From assembly GCA_002304945.1 (NCBI GenBank), contig DBPQ01000059.1, forward strand, positions 1-11,256: a stretch of DNA of 11,256 nt, given 5' to 3'. This stretch comes from Actinomycetales bacterium UBA1416 (GTDB lineage Bacteria > Actinomycetota > Actinomycetes > Actinomycetales > Actinomycetaceae). The notes beneath the pieces were generated by a model. That model saw nothing but the letters and a program-made list of their open reading frames with translations, was not told the DNA's origin and made no database searches. Below are positions 1-7,514 of this stretch, in pieces. The position numbers were made by a program, and so were the translations under genes. How positions within the stretch are numbered: the first letter of the stretch is position 1; every line of letters begins with the position of its first letter.

Positions 1-20
1 CACCGCGCCCCTGACTACCA

Positions 21-1514
21 ATGCGCGACCTTCCTCTCGGCCTGACCTACGACGACGTCCTGCTGCTCCCGGGTGCCACGGACGTGATCCCCTCCGAGGT
101 GGACACGACCTCCCGCCTGACGCGCGAGATCAGCGTGCGGATCCCGTTGGTCTCCGCCGCCATGGACACCGTCACCGAGGCGCGCATGGCCATTGCGATG
201 GCCCGCCAGGGTGGCATCGGGATCCTGCACCGCAACCTCTCCGTGGCGGACCAGGCCTACCAGGTCGACCTCGTGAAGAGGACGCAGACCGGTCGCATCA
301 CCAACCCCGTGACCATCGGTCCGGACCAGACCCTCGAGGAGCTCGACCGCCTCTGCGGTGAGTACCGCGTGTCCGGACTCCCCGTGGTCGACGAGGGCAA
401 CCACCTCCTCGGCATCTGCACGAACCGGGACCTGCGCTTCACGCCCATCGCCGAGTGGGGTGCCACCCTGGTCCGGGACGTGATGACGCCCATGCCGCTC
501 ATCACCGCCCCCGAGGACATCTCCCACGCGGACGCCACGGCGCTCCTGCGCCAGTACAAGCGGGAGCGCCTGCCACTCCTCGACGACGAGGGGCGCCTCA
601 CCGGGCTGATCACCGTGAAGGACTTCGTCAAGTCGGAGCAGTACCCGCACGCCTCCAAGGACTCGAACGGGCGCCTGCTCGTGGGCGCCGCCGTCGGGTA
701 CTTCGGCGACGCGCACACGCGCGCCACGACGCTCATCGAGGCGGGCGTGGACGTCCTCGTCGTCGACACCGCGCACGGCCACGCCCGGCTCCTGCTCGAC
801 ATGGTGCGGACGCTCAAGGCAGATCCCGCCACCCGGCACGTGCAGGTGATCGGCGGGAACGTCGCCACCCACGACGGGGCGAGGGCGCTCGTCGAGGCCG
901 GCGTAGACGCCGTCAAGGTGGGGGTGGGCCCCGGGTCGATCTGCACCACGCGCGTGGTCGCCGGCGTCGGCGTCCCGCAGGTGACGGCGATCATGGAGGC
1001 TGCTCGGGCGGCCCGCCCGGCGGGCGTGCCCGTGATCGGCGACGGCGGGCTGCAGTACTCGGGCGACATCGCGAAGGCGCTCGTGGCAGGGGCGGACACC
1101 GTCATGCTCGGGTCGTTGCTGGCCGGGTGCGAGGAGAGCCCCGGCGAGACCGTCTTCATCGCGGGCAAGCAGTACAAGCAGTACCGCGGGATGGGCTCGC
1201 TGGGCGCGATGTCCTCGCGCGGCCGGAAGTCCTACTCGAAGGACCGCTACTTCCAGGCCGACGTCTCGGGGGACGACCAGATCGTCCCGGAGGGGATCGA
1301 GGGTCAGGTGCTCTACCGGGGGCCGCTCTCGGCCGTGGTGCACCAGCTGGTGGGCGGCCTGCACCAGTCGATGTTCTACGTGGGGGCCCGCACCATCCCC
1401 GAACTGCAGGAGCACGGCGCCTTCATCCGCATCACGTCCGCCGGGCTGAAGGAGTCCCACCCCCACGACGTGACGATGACCGCCGAGGCTCCCAACTACA
1501 CCCGGCGCGGGTAG
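21..1514 (+). CDS. guaB: IMP dehydrogenase
   Basis: Cytosolic enzyme that oxidises IMP to XMP with NAD+, the committed step of GMP synthesis. The 497-residue length is usual for the family. The N-terminus has the family block LTYDDVLLLP (8-17). Residues about 92-208 form a tandem CBS pair (Bateman module), which in this family mediates adenine/guanine nucleotide control. The catalytic loop GPGSICTTR (303-311) carries Cys308, which forms the thioimidate with IMP. IGDGG (339-343) belongs to the phosphate-binding region, and the flap ends in DRYFQ (408-412), with the Arg-Tyr pair used in hydrolysis. An in-frame TGA at 12-14 fixes the start at the ATG at 21. Only 20 upstream bases are visible and I see no Shine-Dalgarno, so the gene may be leaderless. 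It lies 28 bp upstream of guaB3. All key residues are present, so the call is secure. Confidence 0.98.
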   Translation: MRDLPLGLTYDDVLLLPGATDVIPSEVDTTSRLTREISVRIPLVSAAMDTVTEARMAIAMARQGGIGILHRNLSVADQAYQVDLVKRTQTGRITNPVTIGPDQTLEELDRLCGEYRVSGLPVVDEGNHLLGICTNRDLRFTPIAEWGATLVRDVMTPMPLITAPEDISHADATALLRQYKRERLPLLDDEGRLTGLITVKDFVKSEQYPHASKDSNGRLLVGAAVGYFGDAHTRATTLIEAGVDVLVVDTAHGHARLLLDMVRTLKADPATRHVQVIGGNVATHDGARALVEAGVDAVKVGVGPGSICTTRVVAGVGVPQVTAIMEAARAARPAGVPVIGDGGLQYSGDIAKALVAGADTVMLGSLLAGCEESPGETVFIAGKQYKQYRGMGSLGAMSSRGRKSYSKDRYFQADVSGDDQIVPEGIEGQVLYRGPLSAVVHQLVGGLHQSMFYVGARTIPELQEHGAFIRITSAGLKESHPHDVTMTAEAPNYTRRG

Positions 1515-1530
1515 CCCCACCCGTTGCCGG

Positions 1531-1536
1531 TAGCAT
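1531..1536 (+). promoter_or_regulatory. Putative -10 box (TAGCAT) for leaderless guaB3
   Basis: TAGCAT fits the actinobacterial TANNNT -10 pattern and occupies -12 to -7 relative to the GTG at 1543. A transcript would therefore begin at the start codon. There is no Shine-Dalgarno in the 28-bp gap after guaB, which fits leaderless translation. No clear -35 is seen. The pattern is seen directly; promoter activity is inferred. Confidence 0.5.
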
Positions 1537-1542
1537 GCTCGG

Positions 1543-2670
1543 GTGAGCAACGAAGTGGAGATCGGCCGGGGCAAGCGTGGGCGGCGCGCCTATTCCTTCG
1601 ACGACATCGCGGTCGTCCCCTCCCGGCGCACCCGTGACCCCGAGGACGTCGACACCTCTTGGCAGATCGACGCCTACCACGTGGACACCCCCGTCCTCGG
1701 CGCCCCGATGGACTCCTCCATGTCCCCGGCGACCTGCATCGGGCTCGGCCGTCTCGGGGGCATCGGCGTCCTCGACCTCGAGGGGCTGTGGACCCGCTAC
1801 GAGGACCCCGAGCCGCTCTTCGACGAGATCGCCACGCTCCCGGCGGAGGAGGTCGTCGCCCGGATGCAGGAGATCTACTCGGCGCCCATCCGCCCGGACC
1901 TCATCACGCGCCGCCTCGCCGAGATCCGCGCCGGTGGCGTCACCGTGGCGGCCGCGCTCAGCCCGCAGCGCACCCAGGAGCACTGGCGCACCGTCGTCGA
2001 GACGGGCGTGGACCTGTTCGTCATCCGTGGGACGACGGTGTCCGCGGAGCACGTGTCCTCCAACCGTGAGCCCCTCAACCTCAAGAGGTTCATCTACGAA
2101 CTCGACGTCCCTGTCGTGGTCGGCGGAGCCGCCACGTACACCGCCGCCCTCCACCTCATGCGGACCGGGGCGGCGGGCGTGCTCGTCGGCTTCGGGGGAG
2201 GGGCGGCGCACACCACCCGGCAGGCGCTCGGCATCCACGTGCCGATGGCCAGCGCCGTGGCCGACGTCGCCGCCGCCCGGCGCGACTACCTGGACGAGTC
2301 CGGGGGACGGTACGTGCATGTCATCGCCGACGGCCAGATCGGCCGCTCCGGCGACCTCGTCAAGGCCATCGCCTGCGGTGCCGACGCCGTCATGATGGGC
2401 GCCGCGCTGGCCCGCGCCGCCGAGGCGCCCGGGCGGGGCTGGCACTGGGGGGTGGAGGCGCACCACCCCTACCTGCCGCGTGGCGAGCGGGTCGACGTGG
2501 GTACGGCGGGCAGCCTCGAGCAGATCGTTCTCGGGCCCTCCGTGGTGGCGGACGGCACCACGAACATGATGGGGGCGCTGCGGAGGGCCATGGCCACGGC
2601 GGGCTACTCGGACCTCAAGGAGTTCCAGCGCGTCGAGGTGGTCGTCTCCCCGTACCAACCCCGGGACTGA
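1543..2670 (+). CDS. guaB3: GuaB3 family IMP dehydrogenase-related protein
   Basis: A 375-residue single-domain IMPDH/GMP reductase-fold protein with no CBS module. The order of elements is YSFDDIAVVPSRRT (17-30), an IMPDH-like N-terminal block; LGRLGGIGVLDLEG (68-81); the nucleotide-site loop GFGGGAAHTTR (216-226); and IADGQIGRSGDLVKAIACGADAVMMG (261-286), the phosphate-binding region. Aligned with GuaB in this window (GVGPGSICTTR), His223 sits where the catalytic Cys should be. The mobile flap with Arg-Tyr is also absent, so ordinary IMPDH chemistry is unlikely. Cyanobacterial GuaB3, which as I recall keeps the Cys, has been reported to be a GMP reductase; the actinobacterial form is less clear. 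A role in purine balance beside guaB is an inference. The GTG start is chosen because the family N-terminus begins here and a TANNNT box lies at the leaderless distance. Confidence 0.93.
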   Translation: MSNEVEIGRGKRGRRAYSFDDIAVVPSRRTRDPEDVDTSWQIDAYHVDTPVLGAPMDSSMSPATCIGLGRLGGIGVLDLEGLWTRYEDPEPLFDEIATLPAEEVVARMQEIYSAPIRPDLITRRLAEIRAGGVTVAAALSPQRTQEHWRTVVETGVDLFVIRGTTVSAEHVSSNREPLNLKRFIYELDVPVVVGGAATYTAALHLMRTGAAGVLVGFGGGAAHTTRQALGIHVPMASAVADVAAARRDYLDESGGRYVHVIADGQIGRSGDLVKAIACGADAVMMGAALARAAEAPGRGWHWGVEAHHPYLPRGERVDVGTAGSLEQIVLGPSVVADGTTNMMGALRRAMATAGYSDLKEFQRVEVVVSPYQPRD

Positions 2671-2679
2671 ACTCCCGGG
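2660..2679 (+). other. Hairpin spanning the guaB3 stop codon
   Basis: CCCGGGA at 2660-2666 is the exact reverse complement of TCCCGGG at 2673-2679, giving a 7-bp stem with a 6-base loop that contains the TGA stop. No T-run follows. It may weakly terminate guaB3 or only protect the 3' end. The right arm overlaps GGGTGGGT (2677-2684), which can pair with the fumC leader instead. Confidence 0.35.
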
Positions 2680-2691
2680 TGGGTCCGCCGC

Positions 2692-2723
2692 GGGTTTGGG
2701 AGACTTCTTCCAGCACCCAACCC
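2692..2723 (+). promoter_or_regulatory. fumC leader hairpin
   Basis: GGGTTTGGG (2692-2700) pairs with CCCAACCC (2716-2723) with one bulged T, closing a 15-base loop. The right arm lies three bases upstream of the fumC ribosome binding site (2726-2731). GGGTGGGT (2677-2684) could compete for the same right arm. The pairing is visible; a regulatory role, or use as the guaB3 terminator, is inference. Confidence 0.3.
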
Positions 2724-2725
2724 AC

Positions 2726-2731
2726 AGGAGG
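2726..2731 (+). promoter_or_regulatory. fumC ribosome binding site (AGGAGG)
   Basis: A near-perfect Shine-Dalgarno sits 4 bases before GTG at 2736. It decides the start against an in-frame ATG at 2679, which would add 19 residues (MGPPRVWETSS...) unlike any fumarase N-terminus and would overlap the hairpin at the end of guaB3. Confidence 0.9.
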
Positions 2732-2735
2732 AACC

Positions 2736-4130
2736 GTGACGGAGTACCGCATCGAGCACGACACCATGGGAGAGGTCCGCGTCCCGAAGGACGCGCTCTA
2801 CGCCGCCCAGACGCAGCGGGCGGTGGAGAACTTCCCGATCTCGGGCCGGGGGATCTCCCCGCACCACATCGCCGCCCTCGGCCAGATCAAGCGTGCCGCC
2901 GCCATCGCCAACCGTGAACTCGGCGTCGTGGACGCGGACACCGCTGCGGCGATCGTCGCGGCCGCGGACCAGGTGATCGCGGGCCGCTACGACGGCGAGT
3001 TCCCGATCGACGTGTTCCAGACGGGCTCGGGTACGTCGTCGAACATGAACACCAACGAGGTCGTGGCCACGCTCGCCTCCCGGATCAAGGGCACCCCGGT
3101 CCACCCGAACGACCACGTGAACGCCTCCCAGTCCTCCAACGACGTCTTCCCCTCCTCGATCCACATCGCCGCCGTGGGTGCCGTGCGGAACGAGTTGCTT
3201 CCCGCCCTCGACGTGCTCGCCCGCTCACTCGAGGCGAAGGCGGAGGAGTACCGGGACGTCGTCAAGTCCGGGCGCACCCACCTCATGGACGCGACCCCGA
3301 TCATGCTCGGCCAGGAGTTCTCCGGGTACGCCACGCAGATCCGCTACGGCATCGCGCGGGTGGAGGCGGCGCTGCCGCGCCTGTGCGAGCTCCCCCTCGG
3401 GGGCACCGCCGTCGGGACGGGGATCAACACGCCCGCGGGCTTCTCGCAGCGGGTGATCGAGCTGATCGCCGAGAACACCGCCCTCCCGCTGGTGGAGGCG
3501 TCCAACCACTTCGAGGCGCAGGCCGCCCAGGACTCGCTCGTGGAGATGTCCGGGGCGCTGCGCACCATCGCGGTCTCGCTCGTCAAGATCGCCAACGACC
3601 TGCGGTGGATGGGCTCCGGGCCCCGCACGGGACTCGGCGAGATCGCCCTGCCGGACCTGCAGCCCGGGTCCTCGATCATGCCCGGCAAGGTGAACCCGGT
3701 GATCCCGGAGGCCACGATCCAGGTGGCGGCGCAGGTCATCGGGAACGACGCGGCGATCGCGTTCGCCGGCGCGCAGGGCAACTTCGACCTCCTCGTCATG
3801 CTGCCCGTGATGGCCCGCAACCTGCTGGAGTCGATCACCCTCATCGGCAACGTCTCCCGGGTCCTGGCCACGAAGTGCGTCGACGGGATCGAGGCCAACG
3901 TGGAGCGCTGCAAGCAGCTCGCGGAGTCCTCGCCCTCCATCGTCACGCCGCTGAACCGTGTCATCGGGTACGAGGCCGCCGCGAAGATCGCCAAGCACTC
4001 GGTGAAGCAGAACCTCACCGTCCGTGAGGCCGTGATCGACCTCGGCTACGTGGAGCGGGGCGAGGTCACCGAGGAGCAGCTCGACGTCGCCCTCAACGTC
4101 GCGTCCATGACGGCGCCGAAGAAGGGCTGA
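2736..4130 (+). CDS. fumC: Class II fumarate hydratase
   Basis: Fe-independent fumarase, a homotetramer that interconverts fumarate and L-malate in the TCA cycle in the cytosol. The 464-residue length matches the family. Visible motifs are TGSGTSSNMNTNEV (96-109); HPNDHVNASQSSND (123-136), including the second dicarboxylate site; SGRTHLMDATP (178-188) with catalytic His182; LGGTAVGTGIN (221-231); and the superfamily signature GSSIMPGKVN (311-320). By position, Ser312, Lys318 and Asn320 match E. coli FumC Ser318, Lys324 and Asn326. Aspartase is the main alternative in the superfamily, but the TGSGTSSNMN and HPNDHVN blocks favour fumarase. The gene follows guaB3 by 65 bp and is closed by the hairpin at 4137-4168. 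The start rests on the strong ribosome binding site. I see no convincing -10 of its own in the gap. Confidence 0.96.
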   Translation: MTEYRIEHDTMGEVRVPKDALYAAQTQRAVENFPISGRGISPHHIAALGQIKRAAAIANRELGVVDADTAAAIVAAADQVIAGRYDGEFPIDVFQTGSGTSSNMNTNEVVATLASRIKGTPVHPNDHVNASQSSNDVFPSSIHIAAVGAVRNELLPALDVLARSLEAKAEEYRDVVKSGRTHLMDATPIMLGQEFSGYATQIRYGIARVEAALPRLCELPLGGTAVGTGINTPAGFSQRVIELIAENTALPLVEASNHFEAQAAQDSLVEMSGALRTIAVSLVKIANDLRWMGSGPRTGLGEIALPDLQPGSSIMPGKVNPVIPEATIQVAAQVIGNDAAIAFAGAQGNFDLLVMLPVMARNLLESITLIGNVSRVLATKCVDGIEANVERCKQLAESSPSIVTPLNRVIGYEAAAKIAKHSVKQNLTVREAVIDLGYVERGEVTEEQLDVALNVASMTAPKKG

Positions 4131-4136
4131 CACAGC

Positions 4137-4168
4137 ACGGGGCCCCACCATGCTGGTGGGGCCCCCGT
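4137..4168. terminator. Bidirectional terminator hairpin between fumC and ackA
   Basis: GGGGCCCCACCA (4139-4150) and TGGTGGGGCCCC (4154-4165) form a perfect 12-bp stem with a 3-base loop TGC. Past a single bulged C (4166), C-G and A-T pairs extend it at the base. It fills the 42-bp gap between the convergent fumC (ends 4130) and ackA (stop at 4173), so it can serve both. No T-run follows on either strand, which is common in high-GC actinobacteria. Confidence 0.85.
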
Positions 4169-4172
4169 GACG

Positions 4173-5363
4173 TCAGTTCTCGAGCAGGGCCACGCTCTGG
4201 CGGGCGATCTCGAGCTCCTCGTTGGTGGGCACGACGAGGACGGTGACGGGGGCGCCGTCGGGGGAGATGACGTGCGGGCCGGAGGCGCGGACAGCGTTGC
4301 GGTCGCCGTCCACGTGGATGCCGAGGAACTCCAGCCCCTCGGCCACCTCGGCGCGGAGCTCCACGTTGTTCTCCCCGACGCCCGCGGTGAACGTCAGGGC
4401 GTCGATGCCGCCCATCACCGCGGCGTAGGCGCCGATGTACTTGCGGAGCCGGTGGGTGTAGACCCCGAGGGCGAGGATGGCCCGTTCGTCGCCCTCCTCG
4501 GCGAGGCCGCGGACCACGCGCATGTCGTTGTGCCCGGTGAGCCCCTTGAGGCCGGACCTCTTGTTGAAGAGGTCGTCGATCTCCGCGACGTCCATTCCCG
4601 CGACGCGGCAGAGGTGGAAGGCGACGGCCGGGTCGATGTCCCCGGTCCGGGTGCCCATCACGAGCCCCTCCAGGGGGGTGAGGCCCATGGAGGTGTCGAC
4701 GGCGTGCGCGCCGACGACAGCGGAGGCGGATGCGCCGTTGCCCAGGTGGAGGACGACCTGCTTGAGGTCCTCCCGCTGCAGCAGCTCGGAGACGCTGCGA
4801 GAGACGAACTGGTGAGAGGTCCCGTGGGCGCCGTAGCGACGGATCGAGTACTTCTCCGCGACCTCCCTGTTGAGGGCGTAGGTCGCGGACTCCGGGGGGA
4901 GGCCCTGGAAGAACGCCGTGTCGAAGACGGCCACGTGGGGGACGTCCGGCAGGAGGTCCCGGGCCACCAGGATGCCCTTCAGGTTCGCGGGGTTGTGGAG
5001 CGGACCCAGGGGGATGAGCTCGCGGATGCGGTCCGTGACGGCGTCGTCGACGATGGCCGCTCGGGAGAAGTGGCTGCCACCCTGGACCACGCGGTGGCCG
5101 ACTGCGACGATTCCCGATTCCTGCAGGTCGGGGCCCACCTCGTCGCAGAGCTCGATGACGCGCCGAAGTCCGTCGCCGTGGTCCGCGATCGGATGAGCCT
5201 CGGTGTGGCGCTCGCCGTTGTGGGTGTGCGTCAGCGCGCCGGACTCCTCGCCGATGCGCTCGACGAGCCCGCTCGCGAGGGCGTCCCCGGTGTCCGGGTC
5301 GACGAGCTGGTACTTGATCGAGGAGGATCCGGAGTTGATGACGAGGACGGTTCGGTGGGTCAC
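4173..5363 (-). CDS. ackA: Acetate kinase
   Basis: Transfers phosphate between acetyl phosphate and ADP, giving acetate and ATP (reversible, cytosolic). The 396-residue protein has the ASKHA fold. NSGSSSIKYQL (10-20) is the N-terminal phosphate loop. The HRVVQGG block carries Arg91, VFDTAFFQ carries Asp148, and RRYGAHGTSHQFV (176-187) carries His180. HLGNGASASAV (206-216) and DTSMGLTPLEGLVMGTRTGDIDP (223-245) follow, with Arg239 in the latter. FTAGVGENN (325-333) is the nucleotide loop, and TNEE near 380 holds the metal-binding Glu. These correspond to known catalytic positions in the Methanosarcina enzyme. The GTG start (5363-5361) overlaps the pta TGA in GTGA, and AGGGAG at 5376-5371 gives a ribosome binding site 7 bases upstream inside pta. 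The two genes are thus very likely translationally coupled. Transcription ends at the 4137-4168 hairpin. Confidence 0.98.
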   Translation of the reverse strand: MTHRTVLVINSGSSSIKYQLVDPDTGDALASGLVERIGEESGALTHTHNGERHTEAHPIADHGDGLRRVIELCDEVGPDLQESGIVAVGHRVVQGGSHFSRAAIVDDAVTDRIRELIPLGPLHNPANLKGILVARDLLPDVPHVAVFDTAFFQGLPPESATYALNREVAEKYSIRRYGAHGTSHQFVSRSVSELLQREDLKQVVLHLGNGASASAVVGAHAVDTSMGLTPLEGLVMGTRTGDIDPAVAFHLCRVAGMDVAEIDDLFNKRSGLKGLTGHNDMRVVRGLAEEGDERAILALGVYTHRLRKYIGAYAAVMGGIDALTFTAGVGENNVELRAEVAEGLEFLGIHVDGDRNAVRASGPHVISPDGAPVTVLVVPTNEELEIARQSVALLEN

Positions 5364-7444
5364 TGCTCTTCTCCCTGCGTGACGGGCGTGGCGCCCTGGG
5401 CCTGGACCGCGGTGATGGCCACGGTGTTGACGATGTCCTTGACAAGGGCGCCACGGGAGAGGTCGTTCACCGGCTTGTTCAGGCCCTGGAGGACCGGGCC
5501 CACGGCGACGGCGCCGGCGGAGCGCTGGACGGCCTTGTACGTGTTGTTGCCGGTGTTGAGGTCCGGGAAGATGAACACGGTGGCGCGGCCGGCCACGTCG
5601 GAGTCCGGCAGCTTGGTCTTCGCGACCGAGGGCTCGATGGCGGCGTCGTACTGGATGGGGCCCTCCACCGAGAGTTGAGGGGCGCGCTCGCGCACGAGGC
5701 GGGTGGCCTCCCGCACCTTGTCGACGTCCGCGCCGGATCCGGACTCACCGGTGGAGTAGGACAGCATCGCGATCCGCGGTTCCACCCCGAACTGGGCGGC
5801 GGTCTCCGCGGAGGAGATCGCGATGTCCGCGAGCTGCTCGGCCGTGGGGTCCGGGTTCACGGCGCAGTCGCCGTAGACGAGCACCCGGTCCTCCATGAGC
5901 ATCAGGAACACCGAGGACACGATGGAGACGCCCGGCTTGGTCTTGATGATCTCGAACGAGGGGCGGATGGTGTGCGCCGTGGTGTGGGCGGCGCCGGAGA
6001 CCATGCCGTCGGCGAGTCCGAGGTGCACCATCATGGTGCCGAAGTAGGAGCTGCCGCGGACGATCTCTCGGGCGCGCTCCACGGTCATGCCCTTGTGGAC
6101 GCGCAGCCGCGTGTACTCCTCCGCGAACCGGATGACGTAGTCCGGGTCGTCCGTGCCGAGCACGGTGGCGTCGTCGATGTTGAGGCCGAGTTCCTTCGCT
6201 CGCGCGCGGATCGTGGCCTCGTCCCCGAGGATCACGAGGTCCGCCACCTGTCGGGCGAGCAGGGTGGAGGCGGCGCGGAGGATGCGGTCGTCGCTGCCCT
6301 CGGGCAGGACGATGCGCTTGCGGTCGGCACGCGCCCGGTCGAGGAGTTCCGCCTCGAACATCAGGGGGGTGACCACCGCGGAGCGGGTGAAGTCGAGCTT
6401 CGTGAGGATGGAGTCCGCGGGGATGTTCTCCTCGAAGGTGGACAGCGCCAGGTCGATCTTGCGCTGGGTGCGGGGGGTGAGCGTCCCACGCGTGGTCGAG
6501 CAGATCTGGGCGGTGCGGTAGCTGTCGTAGCGTGTCTCGATCACCGGGAGCCGCTGCCCGAAGCCGTTGATGAGCCGCGAGACGATGGGGGGCACCGGGT
6601 GCCCGCCGTTCAGGATGATCGCGGAGAGCGACGGGAAGCCCTCGGCCGCGTGCGCGGCCATCAGGGCGATGAGGACCTCGTTCCGGTCCGAGGGCGTGAT
6701 GACCACCTGGCCCTCCTTGAGCCGCTCCAGCACGTGCTCGGTGTTCATGCCCGCGATGAGGAGGTGCTCGGCCTCGCGGCTGAGGAGGGCCTTGTCGCCG
6801 AAGGCCAGCGAGCCGCCGAGCTCACGCATCAACTCCTCCACCGTTGCGGAGGAGAGCAGTTCGAGCTCCGGGAGCGTCCACACCGGGAGGCCGAAGTCGT
6901 CGACGGCGGAGGCGTAGGACTCCGCGGCGTCGTCGAGGATCCGGTTCACGACGATCCCGATGACCTGGGCGTGGTTGGAGTTGATCTCGTCGATGGCGAG
7001 CAGGGTGGCCTGGGCGACCTCCGCCGGGGCCCGGTCCATCGCGCGGACCACGAGGAGCATCGAGGCCCCGAGGTTGGCGGCGATCCGGGAGTTGTACTCG
7101 AGTTCCGCCGGCCCGGCGATGTCCGTGTAGTCGGAGCCCACCACGACGACGATGTCGAGGGAGTGCTCGAGGGCACGGTACTTGTGGATGATCCGGGAGA
7201 GCGCCTCCTCGGGATTGGCGTGGACGTCGTCGTACGTCACCCCGACGCACTGGTCGTAGGTGAGGTTGGGCAGGCTCGCGAGCAACAGTTCCAGGACACG
7301 GTCGCGTTCAGCGCCCGCGCGCACGACCGGCCGGAACACCCCCACGTTCTGGACGTTTCCGGAGAGCAGGTTCACCAGCCCAAGGGCCACCGTCGACTTG
7401 CCGGTGTGACCCTCCATCGAGACCACGTAGATCGAGCGCGCCAC
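5360..7444 (-). CDS. pta: Phosphate acetyltransferase, long form
   Basis: Interconverts acetyl phosphate plus CoA and acetyl-CoA plus phosphate. The 694-residue protein is the long, three-domain type. Residues 1 to about 200 are a BioD-like P-loop region with GHTGKST (12-18). About 205-320 is a DRTGG-type region (LLIAGMN, QVVITPSDRNE). About 360-685 is the PTA_PTB catalytic domain with RIVLPEGSDDRILRA (377-391), DGMVSGAAHTTAHTIRPS (479-496), YGDCAVNPDPT (524-534), YSTGESGSGAD (563-573), and EGPIQYDAA with IFPDLNTGNNTYK (594-637). In E. coli Pta the N-terminal domains stabilise the enzyme and mediate allosteric control; the same is inferred here. The GTG start is supported by GGAAGGAG (7459-7452) 7 bases upstream. 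It overlaps ackA by 4 bases and lies 70 bp downstream of xfp, separated from it by a hairpin. Confidence 0.98.
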   Translation of the reverse strand: MARSIYVVSMEGHTGKSTVALGLVNLLSGNVQNVGVFRPVVRAGAERDRVLELLLASLPNLTYDQCVGVTYDDVHANPEEALSRIIHKYRALEHSLDIVVVVGSDYTDIAGPAELEYNSRIAANLGASMLLVVRAMDRAPAEVAQATLLAIDEINSNHAQVIGIVVNRILDDAAESYASAVDDFGLPVWTLPELELLSSATVEELMRELGGSLAFGDKALLSREAEHLLIAGMNTEHVLERLKEGQVVITPSDRNEVLIALMAAHAAEGFPSLSAIILNGGHPVPPIVSRLINGFGQRLPVIETRYDSYRTAQICSTTRGTLTPRTQRKIDLALSTFEENIPADSILTKLDFTRSAVVTPLMFEAELLDRARADRKRIVLPEGSDDRILRAASTLLARQVADLVILGDEATIRARAKELGLNIDDATVLGTDDPDYVIRFAEEYTRLRVHKGMTVERAREIVRGSSYFGTMMVHLGLADGMVSGAAHTTAHTIRPSFEIIKTKPGVSIVSSVFLMLMEDRVLVYGDCAVNPDPTAEQLADIAISSAETAAQFGVEPRIAMLSYSTGESGSGADVDKVREATRLVRERAPQLSVEGPIQYDAAIEPSVAKTKLPDSDVAGRATVFIFPDLNTGNNTYKAVQRSAGAVAVGPVLQGLNKPVNDLSRGALVKDIVNTVAITAVQAQGATPVTQGEEQ

Positions 7445-7451
7445 GTTGCGA

Positions 7452-7459
7452 CTCCTTCC
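7452..7459 (-). promoter_or_regulatory. pta ribosome binding site
   Basis: On the minus strand GGAAGGAG lies 7 bases before the GTG at 7444. It fixes the pta start, and the reading Met-Ala-Arg-Ser-Ile-Tyr-Val leads straight into the P-loop domain. Confidence 0.85.
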
Positions 7460-7466
7460 AAAGCTC

Positions 7467-7495
7467 GGGGAGGGGGCCTCGTGGACCCCCTCCCC
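7467..7495 (-). terminator. Hairpin between xfp and pta (terminator or attenuator)
   Basis: GGGGAGGGGG (7467-7476) and CCCCCTCCCC (7486-7495) form a perfect 10-bp stem, extended inward past a bulged A (7485) by two G-C pairs around a TCGT loop. It begins 19 bases past the xfp stop and ends 22 bases before the pta start, so it probably ends or reduces xfp transcripts. The next minus-strand bases (CGAGCTTTGG) are only weakly T-rich, so read-through into pta-ackA is plausible. Confidence 0.75.
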
Positions 7496-7501
7496 AGCCT
7501 A
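7496..7501 (-). promoter_or_regulatory. Possible -10 box (TAGGCT) for pta-ackA
   Basis: The minus-strand TAGGCT fits TANNNT and lies just before the 7467-7495 hairpin. A start about 7 bases downstream would put that hairpin in the pta 5' leader. No matching -35 is seen and such boxes arise often by chance, so this is weak. Confidence 0.2.
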
Positions 7502-7514
7502 GTGTCCGGGACTG

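Noticed and set aside
15..1574. 519-codon open frame antisense to guaB
   Set aside because: Its composition (Arg, Gly, Val, His, Asp-rich) is what the complement of GC-rich codons gives. guaB on the other strand has all family motifs.
2679..2735. Upstream ATG start for fumC at 2679
   Set aside because: The extra 19 residues are not fumarase-like and the perfect AGGAGG precedes GTG at 2736.
2736..4130. Aspartate ammonia-lyase instead of fumarase
   Set aside because: The TGSGTSSNMN and HPNDHVN blocks and overall pattern match fumarase better. The superfamily signature alone would not decide.
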